Of a DNA stretch of 7,200 nt, positions 1 to 6,087 are shown piece by piece. A program made the position numbers and the translations under genes. How positions within the stretch are numbered: position 1 is the first letter of the stretch; each line of letters begins with the position of its first letter. Under the pieces are notes generated by a model. The model was given only the letters and a program-made list of their open reading frames with translations, was not told where the DNA came from and did no database searches. Origin of the DNA: Pleurocapsa sp. MO_226.B13 (lineage in GTDB: Bacteria; Cyanobacteriota; Cyanobacteriia; Cyanobacteriales; Xenococcaceae); NCBI GenBank assembly GCA_030064795.1, contig JASJEI010000409.1:1-7200 (forward strand), given 5' to 3'.

Positions 1-32
1 GTAATTCAGCCTTTTCACCTTTTTCGGAATTG

Positions 33-47
33 TCAGAATGATTCTGA
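33..47. promoter_or_regulatory. 15-bp perfect palindrome, possible operator
   Basis: TCAGAAT-G-ATTCTGA is a perfect 7+1+7 dyad. The symmetry suits binding of a dimeric regulator better than an RNA hairpin, since only a six-pair stem with a three-base loop could form. It lies 217 bp before the STAND ATPase start, so it might equally belong to a gene left of the window. No regulator is assigned. Confidence 0.25.
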
Positions 48-236
48 AAAGCAAAATTTTCCACTTAATTAACTGAGAAACTCTTGATTACTAAGGCTTA
101 AAGCTGATTTGGAGCAATTAAAAATCAAACCAAACAACTTTCTCCACTCACCTCAATCAAAAAGTCTTCTCCTGTGTAATAGGAAAACCTGGTAGAGAGT
201 CATAAAATAAAGAGAGCATCTGGGAGTAAATTAAGT

Positions 237-248
237 TAGATCGACTTC
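237..248 (-). promoter_or_regulatory. 12-bp motif, inverted copy of 4343-4354
   Basis: TAGATCGACTTC is the exact reverse complement of the sequence at 4343-4354. Both copies end 16 nt before the start codon of the gene that follows (265 and 4371). The match and the equal spacing are seen directly. A regulatory role is inference, and GATC-containing words are common in this genome. Confidence 0.25.
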
Positions 249-264
249 CAAAGCTCGCCCAGTC

Positions 265-3200
265 ATGAACCTCGAAGAAGTACTCAACCTGGTCGATAAT
301 GCCCTCTGTAAGCAGACGGGTAAGAATCTGACGGCTTTGCAAAAAGAGATTTTTCAGGGTTCTTGGAATGGGGAAACCTATCCTGCTATTGCTGACGTTG
401 CTTACTGTACAGAGGGTCATGTTAGGGATGTGGCTGCGGAATTGTGGCGGGAATTGTCGGAAGTATTAGGGGAGAAAGTTGGCAAGAAGAGTTTTAAGCG
501 CATCCTGGAGCAAAAAGTAAACTCAGGAGAACTATTACCCCTGTTAGGTGAAGTTCCTCAGCAACGTTGCGATTGGGGTGACGCACCAGATGTCGAACTT
601 TTCTTAGGACGGACAGCAGAATTAGATACTCTTCAGCAATGGATTGTCGAAGATAATTGTCGGTTGGTAACTCTCTTGGGTATAGGAGGAATAGGGAAAA
701 CTAGCACGGCTGCGAAACTAGTTCACTTGCTTGAGTCTGAATTTGAGTTAATTATCTGGCGCAGTCTCCGCAATGCTCCTGATGTATTGGATATCCTAGC
801 CGAACTGATTCAATTTCTCTCTCAACAACAGGAAACTGCTTTGCCCGATCGCTTGGATGGCAAAATTTTACGTTTACTGGAATATTTACGGGCTTCCAGT
901 TGTCTGGTGATTCTGGATAATGTGGAGTCGATACTAGCAAGCGGTGTTCGTACTGGTAGCTATCGAGAGGGATATCAAGGTTACGGTCAATTTTTCAAGG
1001 CAGTGGGAGAAACTAGCCACCAGAGTTGCTTAGTGGTGACTTCAAGGGAAAAGCCTCAAGGATTGAGTAGTTTGGAAGGAGAAACGTTACCCGTTCGTTC
1101 TTTACAACTAACTGGTTTACCTTCTGAAATCGGACAAGAAATATGCGATCGCAAGGGTTCTTTTACTGCTTCTCCTGCCCAGTGGCAAACTTTAAATAAA
1201 CGCTATGGAGGCAATCCTCTGGCTTTAAAAATAGTCGCTTCGGCGATCGCCGATTGGTTTGATGGCGATATTACTCGCTTCTTAGAGATTTTAGAACAAG
1301 ATTCTTTTCTATTTGACGATCTCGATCTGCTTTTAGGAGAACAGTTTGACCGTCTCACTGCCAGAGAACGCGAAATTATGTACTGGTTAGCGATTAATCG
1401 AGAACCCGTCTCTATTCAAGAATTAACCGCAGATTTAGTTATTAAAATATCTCCAAGCGAAATTTTACAGGCGCTCGCTTCTCTACAACGTCGTTCCTTA
1501 ATTGAAAAAACCGTTAATTCAATGACTCAGCAACCTGTAGTCATGGAATATGTGACTAATGAATTCATTAAGAAAGTATCTGCCGAGATTGTTTCAGGAG
1601 AGATTAATTTTTTTAATAGTCACGCTTTAATTAAGGCTCAAGCCCCAGATTATGTTAGAGAGACGCAAATTCGCCTGATCCTCCAACCTGTAATCCAACA
1701 AGCGATCGCTATTCTTGATTCTCCAGAAAACCTCAGCAATTACCTGAATCAGTTTTTGGACAAGCTACGCTCCCAATCCAAACCAGTTAAAGGTTATGCA
1801 GGAGGTAATATTATCAATCTCCTGTGTCAATTAGGAGTAAATCTAACAGGCTATGATTTTTCTCGATTAACCATCTGGCAAGCGGATCTTCAGGAAGTAA
1901 ACTTGCGATCGGTCAATTTTGCCTACTCGGATTTAGCTAGATCGGTTTTTAGTGAAGCTCTAGAAAGTATTTTGTCTGTTGCTGTCAGTCCCGATGGTCA
2001 ACTGTTAGGAACGGGCGATGTTAACGGTCAAATTCGCCTTTGGCAGATGCCTTCTGGCAAACCACTATTAACTATTAAAGGACACGATAACTGGATACGC
2101 TCGGTTACTTTCAGTCCCGATGGTCAAATTTTAGCCAGTGGCAGTTACGATCGCACCCTAAAACTATGGGATATTAACAACGCTAACTGTATTAGAACCT
2201 ACACAGGACACAATCATGGTGTTGCTTCAGTTGCTTTTAGTCCCGATGGTCAAATTTTAGCCAGTGGTAGTTACGATCGCACCCTAAAACTATGGTCAGT
2301 GAGTAATGGTAAAGGTCTTAGAACTTTTGCCGAACACACTGACTGGGTTAATTCAGTTGCGTTCAGTTCCAACAACAAAATCCTAGCTAGTGGCAGTGCT
2401 GACTGTACGATTAAACTTTGGGATATCGGTAACGGGAAATGTCTTAAAACCTATACAGGACATAATCATGGTATTTCCTCAGTTGCGTTCAGTCCAATTC
2501 CCATCAACCAAGTAGAGGGAGTGATTTTAGCCACTGGTAGTGCTGACTGCACGATAAAATTATGGTCACTTAGAAGCGATCGCTGTATCAAAACTCTTAA
2601 AGGACACAGGGAATGGATTAATTCTATTGCATTTAGTCATGATGGTCGCATTTTGGCTAGTGGTAGTGCTGACCATACAGTGAAGCTTTGGGACGTAAGA
2701 AGTGGTGTTTGTCTGCAAACCTGCATTGGACATAGCAATGCAGTTTGGTCAGTTGCGTTTCATCTTCAAAATCAAATTATAATCAGTGGTAGTTTTGACC
2801 AAACTGTCAGGCTGTGGTCTAGTCACACTGGTAATTGCTTAAAAACTTTTGCTGGATCTACTAACTGGGTTCGTTCGGTTGTCTTCAGCAATGATGGTCA
2901 AACTCTAGTGAGTGGTCATACAGACCATCAAGTGAGGATTTGGGATATTAAGAGTGGTAAATGTCTTCAAACTCTTAGTGGACATACGGCTCAGGTTTGT
3001 GCAGTTGCATCACATAACGATGCAAACATCATTGCTAGTGGTAGCTACGATGAAACCATTAAGCTGTGGTCTAGTGACCCAGGGAAAAACTTAAATACTC
3101 TCATCGGACATAGTGGCTGGGTCTGTTCTGTCGCTTTTAATAATGATGGTAAAACCTTAGCTAGTGGGGGTTTTGACCATACAGTAAAACTTTGGGATCT

Positions 3201-3852
3201 AGAAAGCGGTGATTGCCTAAAAACTTTTATTGGTCACGATAATGTGGTGTGGTCAGTGGTAATAAGTCCTGATGGCAAAACTTTAGCTACTGCCAGTGCC
3301 GATAACTCAATAAAGCTTTGGGATCTAGAAAGCGGTGATTGCCTAAAAACTTTTATTGGTCACGATAATGTGGTGTGGTCAGTGGTAATAAGTCCTGATG
3401 GCAAAACTTTAGCTACTGCCAGTGCCGATAACTTAATAAAGCTTTGGGATATTAATAATGGTGGCTGTCTCAAAACTTTTACTGGTCATCAAAATTGGGT
3501 TTTCTCTATTGCTTTTAGTCCTAATGGTCAAACTTTGGCAAGCGGTTCTCACGATCGCACAGTAAAACTCTGGGATCTCAAAACGGGTGATTGTCTCAAA
3601 ACTTTTACTGGTCATAGCAAAGAAGTATATTCTGTTAGCTTCAATAGTGGAGGTATTAAATTAGCTAGTGGTTCTCAAGATGGAACGATAAAATTGTGGA
3701 ATCTCAAAACAGATAAGTGCTTTAAAACTCTCAGAGCCGCTCGACTCTACGAAGGGATGAACATTACAGGAGCTATTGGTTTGACTGAGGCTCAGAAAGC
3801 TACTCTGACAACTCTCGGTGCTAGAGAAATTAGAGTAGAGCAAGATGTTTAG
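265..3852 (+). CDS. STAND-class NB-ARC ATPase with 14 WD40 repeats
   Basis: This is a 1195-residue predicted cytosolic STAND (NLR-like) ATPase: ligand sensing by the WD40 part is expected to release an NB-ARC switch for ATP exchange and oligomerisation. Residues 1-85 resemble the HTH-like N-terminal domain of cyanobacterial vWA-MoxR-associated proteins. NB-ARC spans about 113-345: P-loop GIGGIGKTS (139-147), Walker B LVILDN with D218, sensor TSR (259-261), GxP-type motif GGNPLALK (315-322). A winged helix follows (about 360-417), then a poorly conserved helical part and a pentapeptide-like linker (528-560). Fourteen WD40 repeats fill 564-1146, enough for two seven-bladed propellers. The tail (1147-1195) carries YEGMNITG and GLTEAQ, a tail I recognise from related cyanobacterial proteins. 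ATG 265 is the first in-frame ATG after a TAA at 232-234; no Shine-Dalgarno is visible. No TIR, nuclease, protease or membrane effector domain is seen, so the output is unknown. Confidence 0.93.
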   Translation: MNLEEVLNLVDNALCKQTGKNLTALQKEIFQGSWNGETYPAIADVAYCTEGHVRDVAAELWRELSEVLGEKVGKKSFKRILEQKVNSGELLPLLGEVPQQRCDWGDAPDVELFLGRTAELDTLQQWIVEDNCRLVTLLGIGGIGKTSTAAKLVHLLESEFELIIWRSLRNAPDVLDILAELIQFLSQQQETALPDRLDGKILRLLEYLRASSCLVILDNVESILASGVRTGSYREGYQGYGQFFKAVGETSHQSCLVVTSREKPQGLSSLEGETLPVRSLQLTGLPSEIGQEICDRKGSFTASPAQWQTLNKRYGGNPLALKIVASAIADWFDGDITRFLEILEQDSFLFDDLDLLLGEQFDRLTAREREIMYWLAINREPVSIQELTADLVIKISPSEILQALASLQRRSLIEKTVNSMTQQPVVMEYVTNEFIKKVSAEIVSGEINFFNSHALIKAQAPDYVRETQIRLILQPVIQQAIAILDSPENLSNYLNQFLDKLRSQSKPVKGYAGGNIINLLCQLGVNLTGYDFSRLTIWQADLQEVNLRSVNFAYSDLARSVFSEALESILSVAVSPDGQLLGTGDVNGQIRLWQMPSGKPLLTIKGHDNWIRSVTFSPDGQILASGSYDRTLKLWDINNANCIRTYTGHNHGVASVAFSPDGQILASGSYDRTLKLWSVSNGKGLRTFAEHTDWVNSVAFSSNNKILASGSADCTIKLWDIGNGKCLKTYTGHNHGISSVAFSPIPINQVEGVILATGSADCTIKLWSLRSDRCIKTLKGHREWINSIAFSHDGRILASGSADHTVKLWDVRSGVCLQTCIGHSNAVWSVAFHLQNQIIISGSFDQTVRLWSSHTGNCLKTFAGSTNWVRSVVFSNDGQTLVSGHTDHQVRIWDIKSGKCLQTLSGHTAQVCAVASHNDANIIASGSYDETIKLWSSDPGKNLNTLIGHSGWVCSVAFNNDGKTLASGGFDHTVKLWDLESGDCLKTFIGHDNVVWSVVISPDGKTLATASADNSIKLWDLESGDCLKTFIGHDNVVWSVVISPDGKTLATASADNLIKLWDINNGGCLKTFTGHQNWVFSIAFSPNGQTLASGSHDRTVKLWDLKTGDCLKTFTGHSKEVYSVSFNSGGIKLASGSQDGTIKLWNLKTDKCFKTLRAARLYEGMNITGAIGLTEAQKATLTTLGAREIRVEQDV
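2113..2295 (+). repeat. Near-identical 57-bp pair in WD40 units 2 and 3
   Basis: Positions 2113-2169 and 2239-2295 are identical at 56 of 57 bases at a lag of 126 bp. The one difference is a silent C/T (2152/2278). They encode the blade core from SPDG to KLW. The flanking halves of the two units are diverged, so only part of the unit is homogenised. This suggests gene conversion or an older duplication followed by selection on the variable half. Confidence 0.85.
3190..3450 (+). repeat. 126-bp tandem duplication in WD40 units 11-12
   Basis: At a lag of 126 bp, positions 3190-3324 match 3316-3450 with a single mismatch (3308 C versus 3434 T), about 2.07 copies. The mismatch changes Ser1015 to Leu1057 in otherwise identical blades. 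No other pair of blades is this similar along its full length, so this is the youngest duplication in the array. The exact breakpoint cannot be placed because the homology continues through both copies. Confidence 0.95.
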
Positions 3853-3892
3853 ACTAAATATTGCTTCATCTGAATGCTAATCTTGAGGTGCA

Positions 3893-4223
3893 TTAGTTTA
3901 TTTGTATTGAATCCCGTTGTTCCAAGCCAATACTAGCAATTATTGGTTTAGTTTTATTATTTAAAGAACTTCCTGGTTTAAAGTAATTGCAATCAGTAGG
4001 ATGTCGCCAGAAAAGAATGCGATCGCTGGGAAAATTGAGATAATTGTTGAGAAACTCTTTATCTAAAATAGCGACGCTAGGAGATTAGTGGCGGGAGGAT
4101 GTCAATAGCACGACTACTGACAACGGCTAAATCTACTGCCTGAGCTAAATCGAAAAGTTTTAAAGCCAAGCGCGTTCTCAACCCAGTAATACGATGAAAC
4201 CAAACTATAATTTTATGTAGTAT
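3893..4223 (-). pseudogene. Degraded glycosyltransferase (GT4-like) gene fragment
   Basis: Two minus-strand open segments in different frames read as one protein. The upstream one (4223 down to a TAG at 4077-4079) gives WFHRITGLRTRLALKLFD and AVDLAVVSSRAI. The downstream one (4084 down to a TAA at 3893-3895) gives KEFLNNYLNFPSDRILFW, then CNYFKPG and IIASIGLEQRD. This series (VDLAVVSS, then PSDRILFW, then a D-x-x-YF-x-PG segment, then SIGLEQRD) resembles the region joining the two Rossmann lobes in cyanobacterial GT4-type glycosyltransferases, recognised from memory. Both ends are missing: the donor-binding C-terminal lobe stops just after EQRD, and a stop precedes the upstream segment. A frameshift lies at about 4070-4095. 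A perfect HIP1 site (4019-4026) sits inside. The family assignment is moderate; that it is broken coding sequence is more secure. Confidence 0.6.
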
Positions 4224-4312
4224 TTAAATCAGTTCTTCAATTAAAAGTTTTAGATTGCAGATCGCTATTTTATTAATCTTGAAATAAGCTCTAAACTTGC
4301 TTCAAATCCAAT

Positions 4313-4337
4313 TCTTAGCGATTTCAAAAAGCTAAGA
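4313..4337 (+). other. 7-bp hairpin upstream of the ABC ATPase gene
   Basis: TCTTAGC (4313-4319) and GCTAAGA (4331-4337) are exact inverted repeats around an 11-nt loop, ending 33 nt before the start codon at 4371. No T-tract follows, so it is not an intrinsic terminator. It could be a weak leader hairpin, an operator half-site pair, or chance. Confidence 0.25.
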
Positions 4338-4342
4338 TAAAC

Positions 4343-4354
4343 GAAGTCGATCTA
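4343..4354 (+). promoter_or_regulatory. 12-bp motif, inverted copy of 237-248
   Basis: GAAGTCGATCTA ends 16 nt before the start at 4371. Its exact reverse complement ends 16 nt before the start at 265. It overlaps the -10-like TATATT (4353-4358). A shared control site is possible, but only two copies are visible and they point in opposite directions. Confidence 0.25.
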
Positions 4355-4370
4355 TATTCAAACTCAGATA

Positions 4371-5018
4371 ATGCTTCGTTTGGAAAATTTAAGTTATCAT
4401 CCTCCTGCTACTACCGAACCGATCCTTAAAAACATCAATCTCGAACTACCACCCCAAAAATTAGGGCTAATAGTGGGCAAGAGTGGTTCGGGAAAAACTA
4501 CCATTTTAGAAATTTTAGCGGGATTAGCCGAACCGACCAAGGGAAAAATTTTTTGGCGTAGCAAACAGCTAACGGATCTCGATCTACAGCAGCTTGCTGG
4601 ACTAGTTTTTCAGTTTCCCGAACGACATTTTTGTGGTGGAACAATTCTGGAAGAATTACGTTTAGGTCATCCAGAATTAAATCTAAAACGAGTCAAAGAT
4701 GCCTTAAGCGAGGTAGGATTAGACCATGTATCTCTAAAGATATCTCCTAACTCTCTTAGTGGAGGACAACAGCGTCGATTAGCTTTAGCAGTACAGCTAA
4801 TTCGTCAGCCAAATGTGTTGATGCTAGATGAGCCGACAGCGGGTTTGGATTGGTCAATGCGAACCCAGCTAGCCAAACTGCTAGCCAAGCTGAAAAAACA
4901 CTGGACGCTTTTGGTGGTAACTCACGATCCTGGAGAATTAATTAAGATAGCCGATCGCTGTTGGACAATTAACCAAGGGAAATTACAAGCTATTGAGCCA
5001 GTGACATTGAATAGATAA
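4371..5018 (+). CDS. ECF-type ABC transporter ATP-binding protein
   Basis: This is a 215-residue soluble ABC ATPase that would power a membrane partner by ATP hydrolysis at the inner face of the membrane. All motifs are intact: A-loop Y9, Walker A GKSGSGKT (36-43), Q-loop Q81, signature LSGGQ (129-133), Walker B VLMLDEP (149-155), D-loop GLD (158-160) and H-loop H185. The segment after the Q-loop, FQFPERHF then TILEEL (80-96), fits the FQ-x-PE-x-QF pattern of ECF A subunits (CbiO/EcfA), as opposed to importers such as MalK. Plants keep related plastid proteins of the ABCI10/11 type. No transmembrane or substrate-binding partner is in the window, so the substrate (vitamin or metal ion) is unknown. 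ATG 4371 is the only in-frame start after a TAA at 4338-4340. rsmG follows after 12 nt. Confidence 0.9.
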   Translation: MLRLENLSYHPPATTEPILKNINLELPPQKLGLIVGKSGSGKTTILEILAGLAEPTKGKIFWRSKQLTDLDLQQLAGLVFQFPERHFCGGTILEELRLGHPELNLKRVKDALSEVGLDHVSLKISPNSLSGGQQRRLALAVQLIRQPNVLMLDEPTAGLDWSMRTQLAKLLAKLKKHWTLLVVTHDPGELIKIADRCWTINQGKLQAIEPVTLNR

Positions 5019-5030
5019 TCTAAAAAGCCC

Positions 5031-5774
5031 ATGAGTCAAATTGAAACCAACAAGCTGCCACAATTAAATTCTCTTTGGCAACAAACTCTCAAGTGGCAAC
5101 CCAATGGAGAACAAGAACAATTATTTCAACGGGTTTATCAAGAAGTCTTGGAAGGCAACCGCCAGCAAAATCTGACTCGCATCACCACCTCAGAAGACTT
5201 TTGGGAAAAACATCTTTGGGACTCGTTATCGGGAATTGTCGGCATAGAAGAAAACTATCTCAATCAAAAACTAGAGGTAATCGATGTCGGTACGGGGGCG
5301 GGATTTCCTGGGCTTCCTCTAGCGATCGCTTTTCCTAATTGGCAGATCACTCTACTGGATTCTACTCGCAAGAAAATTACTTTTGTCAACGAGCTTATTG
5401 GTAAATTAGGATTAAAAAACGCTACGGGCATAGTAGCCAGGGCAGAAGCATTGGGCAGAATTACAGGCGATCGCCAAAGTTACGATCTGGCTTTGATTCG
5501 AGCAGTGAGTAAACCTACAGTATGTGCGGAATATACCTTACCTTTGGTTAAAGTTGGCGGTATGGCAATTCTTTATCGCGGACACTGGAGTGAAGAAGAT
5601 ACCGTTAGTTTGCGCTCGGCAGTAGCTAAACTAGGTGGCAAGATTGAATTAATTTATCCTTGGGAAACTCCTCTCAGTCAAGGAGTAAGGCACTGTATTT
5701 ATCTCCGCAAACATTCAGCAACCTCGAAAAAATATCCTCGTGCGGTAGGTATTCCTGATAAGCAACCTTTATAA
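5031..5774 (+). CDS. rsmG: 16S rRNA (guanine-N7) methyltransferase RsmG
   Basis: RsmG (GidB) uses S-adenosylmethionine to make m7G at position 527 (E. coli numbering) of 16S rRNA in the 30S subunit; loss of it gives low-level streptomycin resistance in other bacteria. Family motifs appear in order over 247 residues: NLTRI (47-51), the SAM-binding loop DVGTGAGFPGLPLA (85-98), LLDSTRKK (108-115) with the acidic ribose-binding residue, RAE (137-139), RAV (157-159), PLVKVGG (171-177), and the C-terminal YPR-x-x-GIP-x-x-PL (235-247). Length and termini match the family, so it looks complete and functional. It starts 12 nt after the ABC ATPase stop with no room for a separate promoter, which points to co-transcription. 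There is no clear Shine-Dalgarno; AAAAAG lies just upstream. Confidence 0.97.
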   Translation: MSQIETNKLPQLNSLWQQTLKWQPNGEQEQLFQRVYQEVLEGNRQQNLTRITTSEDFWEKHLWDSLSGIVGIEENYLNQKLEVIDVGTGAGFPGLPLAIAFPNWQITLLDSTRKKITFVNELIGKLGLKNATGIVARAEALGRITGDRQSYDLALIRAVSKPTVCAEYTLPLVKVGGMAILYRGHWSEEDTVSLRSAVAKLGGKIELIYPWETPLSQGVRHCIYLRKHSATSKKYPRAVGIPDKQPL

Positions 5775-5918
5775 CAAGAAGTTAGGCAAATTTTTAGACA
5801 ATTTTTTGCTAGCGATCGTTTATGCGGTTTACCGTGCTAATAGTTGTATTCATACTGACAAGTTAAATTCCTGCTTAGTGCGCGAAATGCTAGGAACTAT
5901 CATCCATAGTCTTAGGAG

Positions 5919-5942
5919 AAAACCACAATAGTCTGTGATTTT
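5919..5942 (+). other. 9-bp hairpin with one mismatch
   Basis: AAAACCACA and TGTGATTTT pair around the six-base loop ATAGTC, with one C-A mismatch. It lies directly before the larger stem-loop at 5946. The downstream arm ends in four Ts, but the GC-poor stem makes a terminator unlikely. It might be part of a structured leader or small RNA. Confidence 0.3.
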
Positions 5943-5945
5943 ACA

Positions 5946-6021
5946 TGGTTATAGCTTCTATTTTCCAACAAAGCTCGTAAATATACGGCAATTATTCATT
6001 CAAATAGAAATGCTATAAACA
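5946..6021 (+). repeat. Imperfect inverted repeat with 15-bp arms and nested hairpin
   Basis: The left arm TTATAGC-TTCTATTT (5949-5963) pairs exactly with AAATAGAA (6002-6009) and GCTATAA (6012-6018), with only AT (6010-6011) bulged. Two more pairs form outside after one mismatch. Inside the 38-nt loop, CGTA-AATA-TACG (5976-5987) forms a second small hairpin. Arms this long are unlikely by chance in a 325-bp gap. It could be a structured RNA, a regulator-binding dyad or a tiny MITE relic; no target-site duplication is evident. Confidence 0.55.
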
Positions 6022-6058
6022 CTGTTTTCAAAGCTGTAACCGTTGATTATGTTGGTAG

Positions 6059-6087
6059 TTGATTCTAATTACATACCCACATAATAT
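6059..6087 (+). promoter_or_regulatory. Candidate sigma-70-type promoter for the CAP gene
   Basis: TTGATT (6059-6064) and TAATAT (6082-6087) are separated by exactly 17 bp, close to the TTGACA/TATAAT consensus. Transcription would begin near 6094, leaving a leader of only about six bases before the ATG at 6100. That is unusually short and agrees with the missing Shine-Dalgarno, but it also makes chance resemblance possible. Confidence 0.3.

Larger units (their letters stand above)
1..264. other. AT-rich upstream non-coding region
   Basis: No supportable gene lies here. A + strand frame is open from the left edge for 23 codons to a TAA at 70-72 and could be the tail of an upstream gene, but it has no recognisable sequence. 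The region precedes the STAND ATPase start at 265 and should hold its promoter and 5' leader. I find no good -35/-10 pair and no Shine-Dalgarno sequence near 265. It contains a palindrome at 33-47 and one half of a 12-bp motif (237-248) that recurs inverted before the gene at 4371. Confidence 0.5.
1954..3702 (+). repeat. Coding WD40 repeat array, 14 units of 126 bp
   Basis: Within the STAND gene, units start at residues 564, 606, 648, 690, 732, 780, 822, 864, 906, 948, 990, 1032, 1074 and 1116. The period is 42 residues (126 bp) except for unit 5, which is 48. Each unit follows GH-x4-SVAFS-(D/N)G-x-LASGS-xD-x-TIKLWD, with a linker usually containing C-L-K-T. Unit 1 lacks the GH, and unit 8 has GS instead. 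This coding array is not a CRISPR or satellite: there is no spacer and the reading frame is preserved throughout. Confidence 0.93.
3853..4370. other. 518-bp gap holding a gene relic and an upstream leader
   Basis: No intact gene is present. The left two thirds (3893-4223) carry a minus-strand glycosyltransferase-like relic, listed separately. The right part (4224-4370) is AT-rich and should contain the promoter of the ATPase/rsmG pair. It holds a 7-bp hairpin (4313-4337) and the second copy of the 12-bp motif (4343-4354). A TATATT at 4353-4358 resembles a -10 box but has no acceptable -35 partner. No strong intrinsic terminator follows the STAND gene. Confidence 0.6.

Noticed and set aside
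1..72. Plus-strand open frame from the left edge to TAA at 70-72 as the end of an upstream gene
   Set aside because: Only 23 codons are visible, with no recognisable motif and AT-rich composition, so it cannot be supported.
157..420. Minus-strand open frame of 87 codons overlapping the STAND gene start
   Set aside because: It is antisense to the conserved N-terminal domain, has no recognisable motif, and its composition looks like a shadow of the real frame.
752..940. Minus-strand open frame of 62 codons
   Set aside because: It lies wholly inside the NB-ARC coding region, opposite Walker B, with no family signature.
1954..3702. Regular 126-bp periodicity that might suggest a CRISPR or satellite array
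   Set aside because: The period is a multiple of three, the frame is open throughout and the translation is a textbook WD40 array; there are no short repeats with unique spacers.
3433..3843. Two minus-strand open frames of 60 codons
   Set aside because: They are antisense to WD40 units; their internal repeats (MTSKSFET) simply mirror the coding repeats.
3873..3904. AATGC/GCATT and CTAAT/ATTAG pairings followed by T-rich sequence, as a terminator for the STAND gene
   Set aside because: The stems are 5 bp, AT-rich and mutually exclusive, and the T run is interrupted.
5075..5338. Plus-strand frame of 87 codons in another phase of rsmG
   Set aside because: rsmG has all family motifs in its own frame across this stretch; the alternative is arginine/serine-rich noise.
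5786..5809. GCAAA/TTTGC pairing after rsmG as an intrinsic terminator
   Set aside because: The stem is only 5 bp with a 14-nt loop and no T-tract follows the 3' arm.
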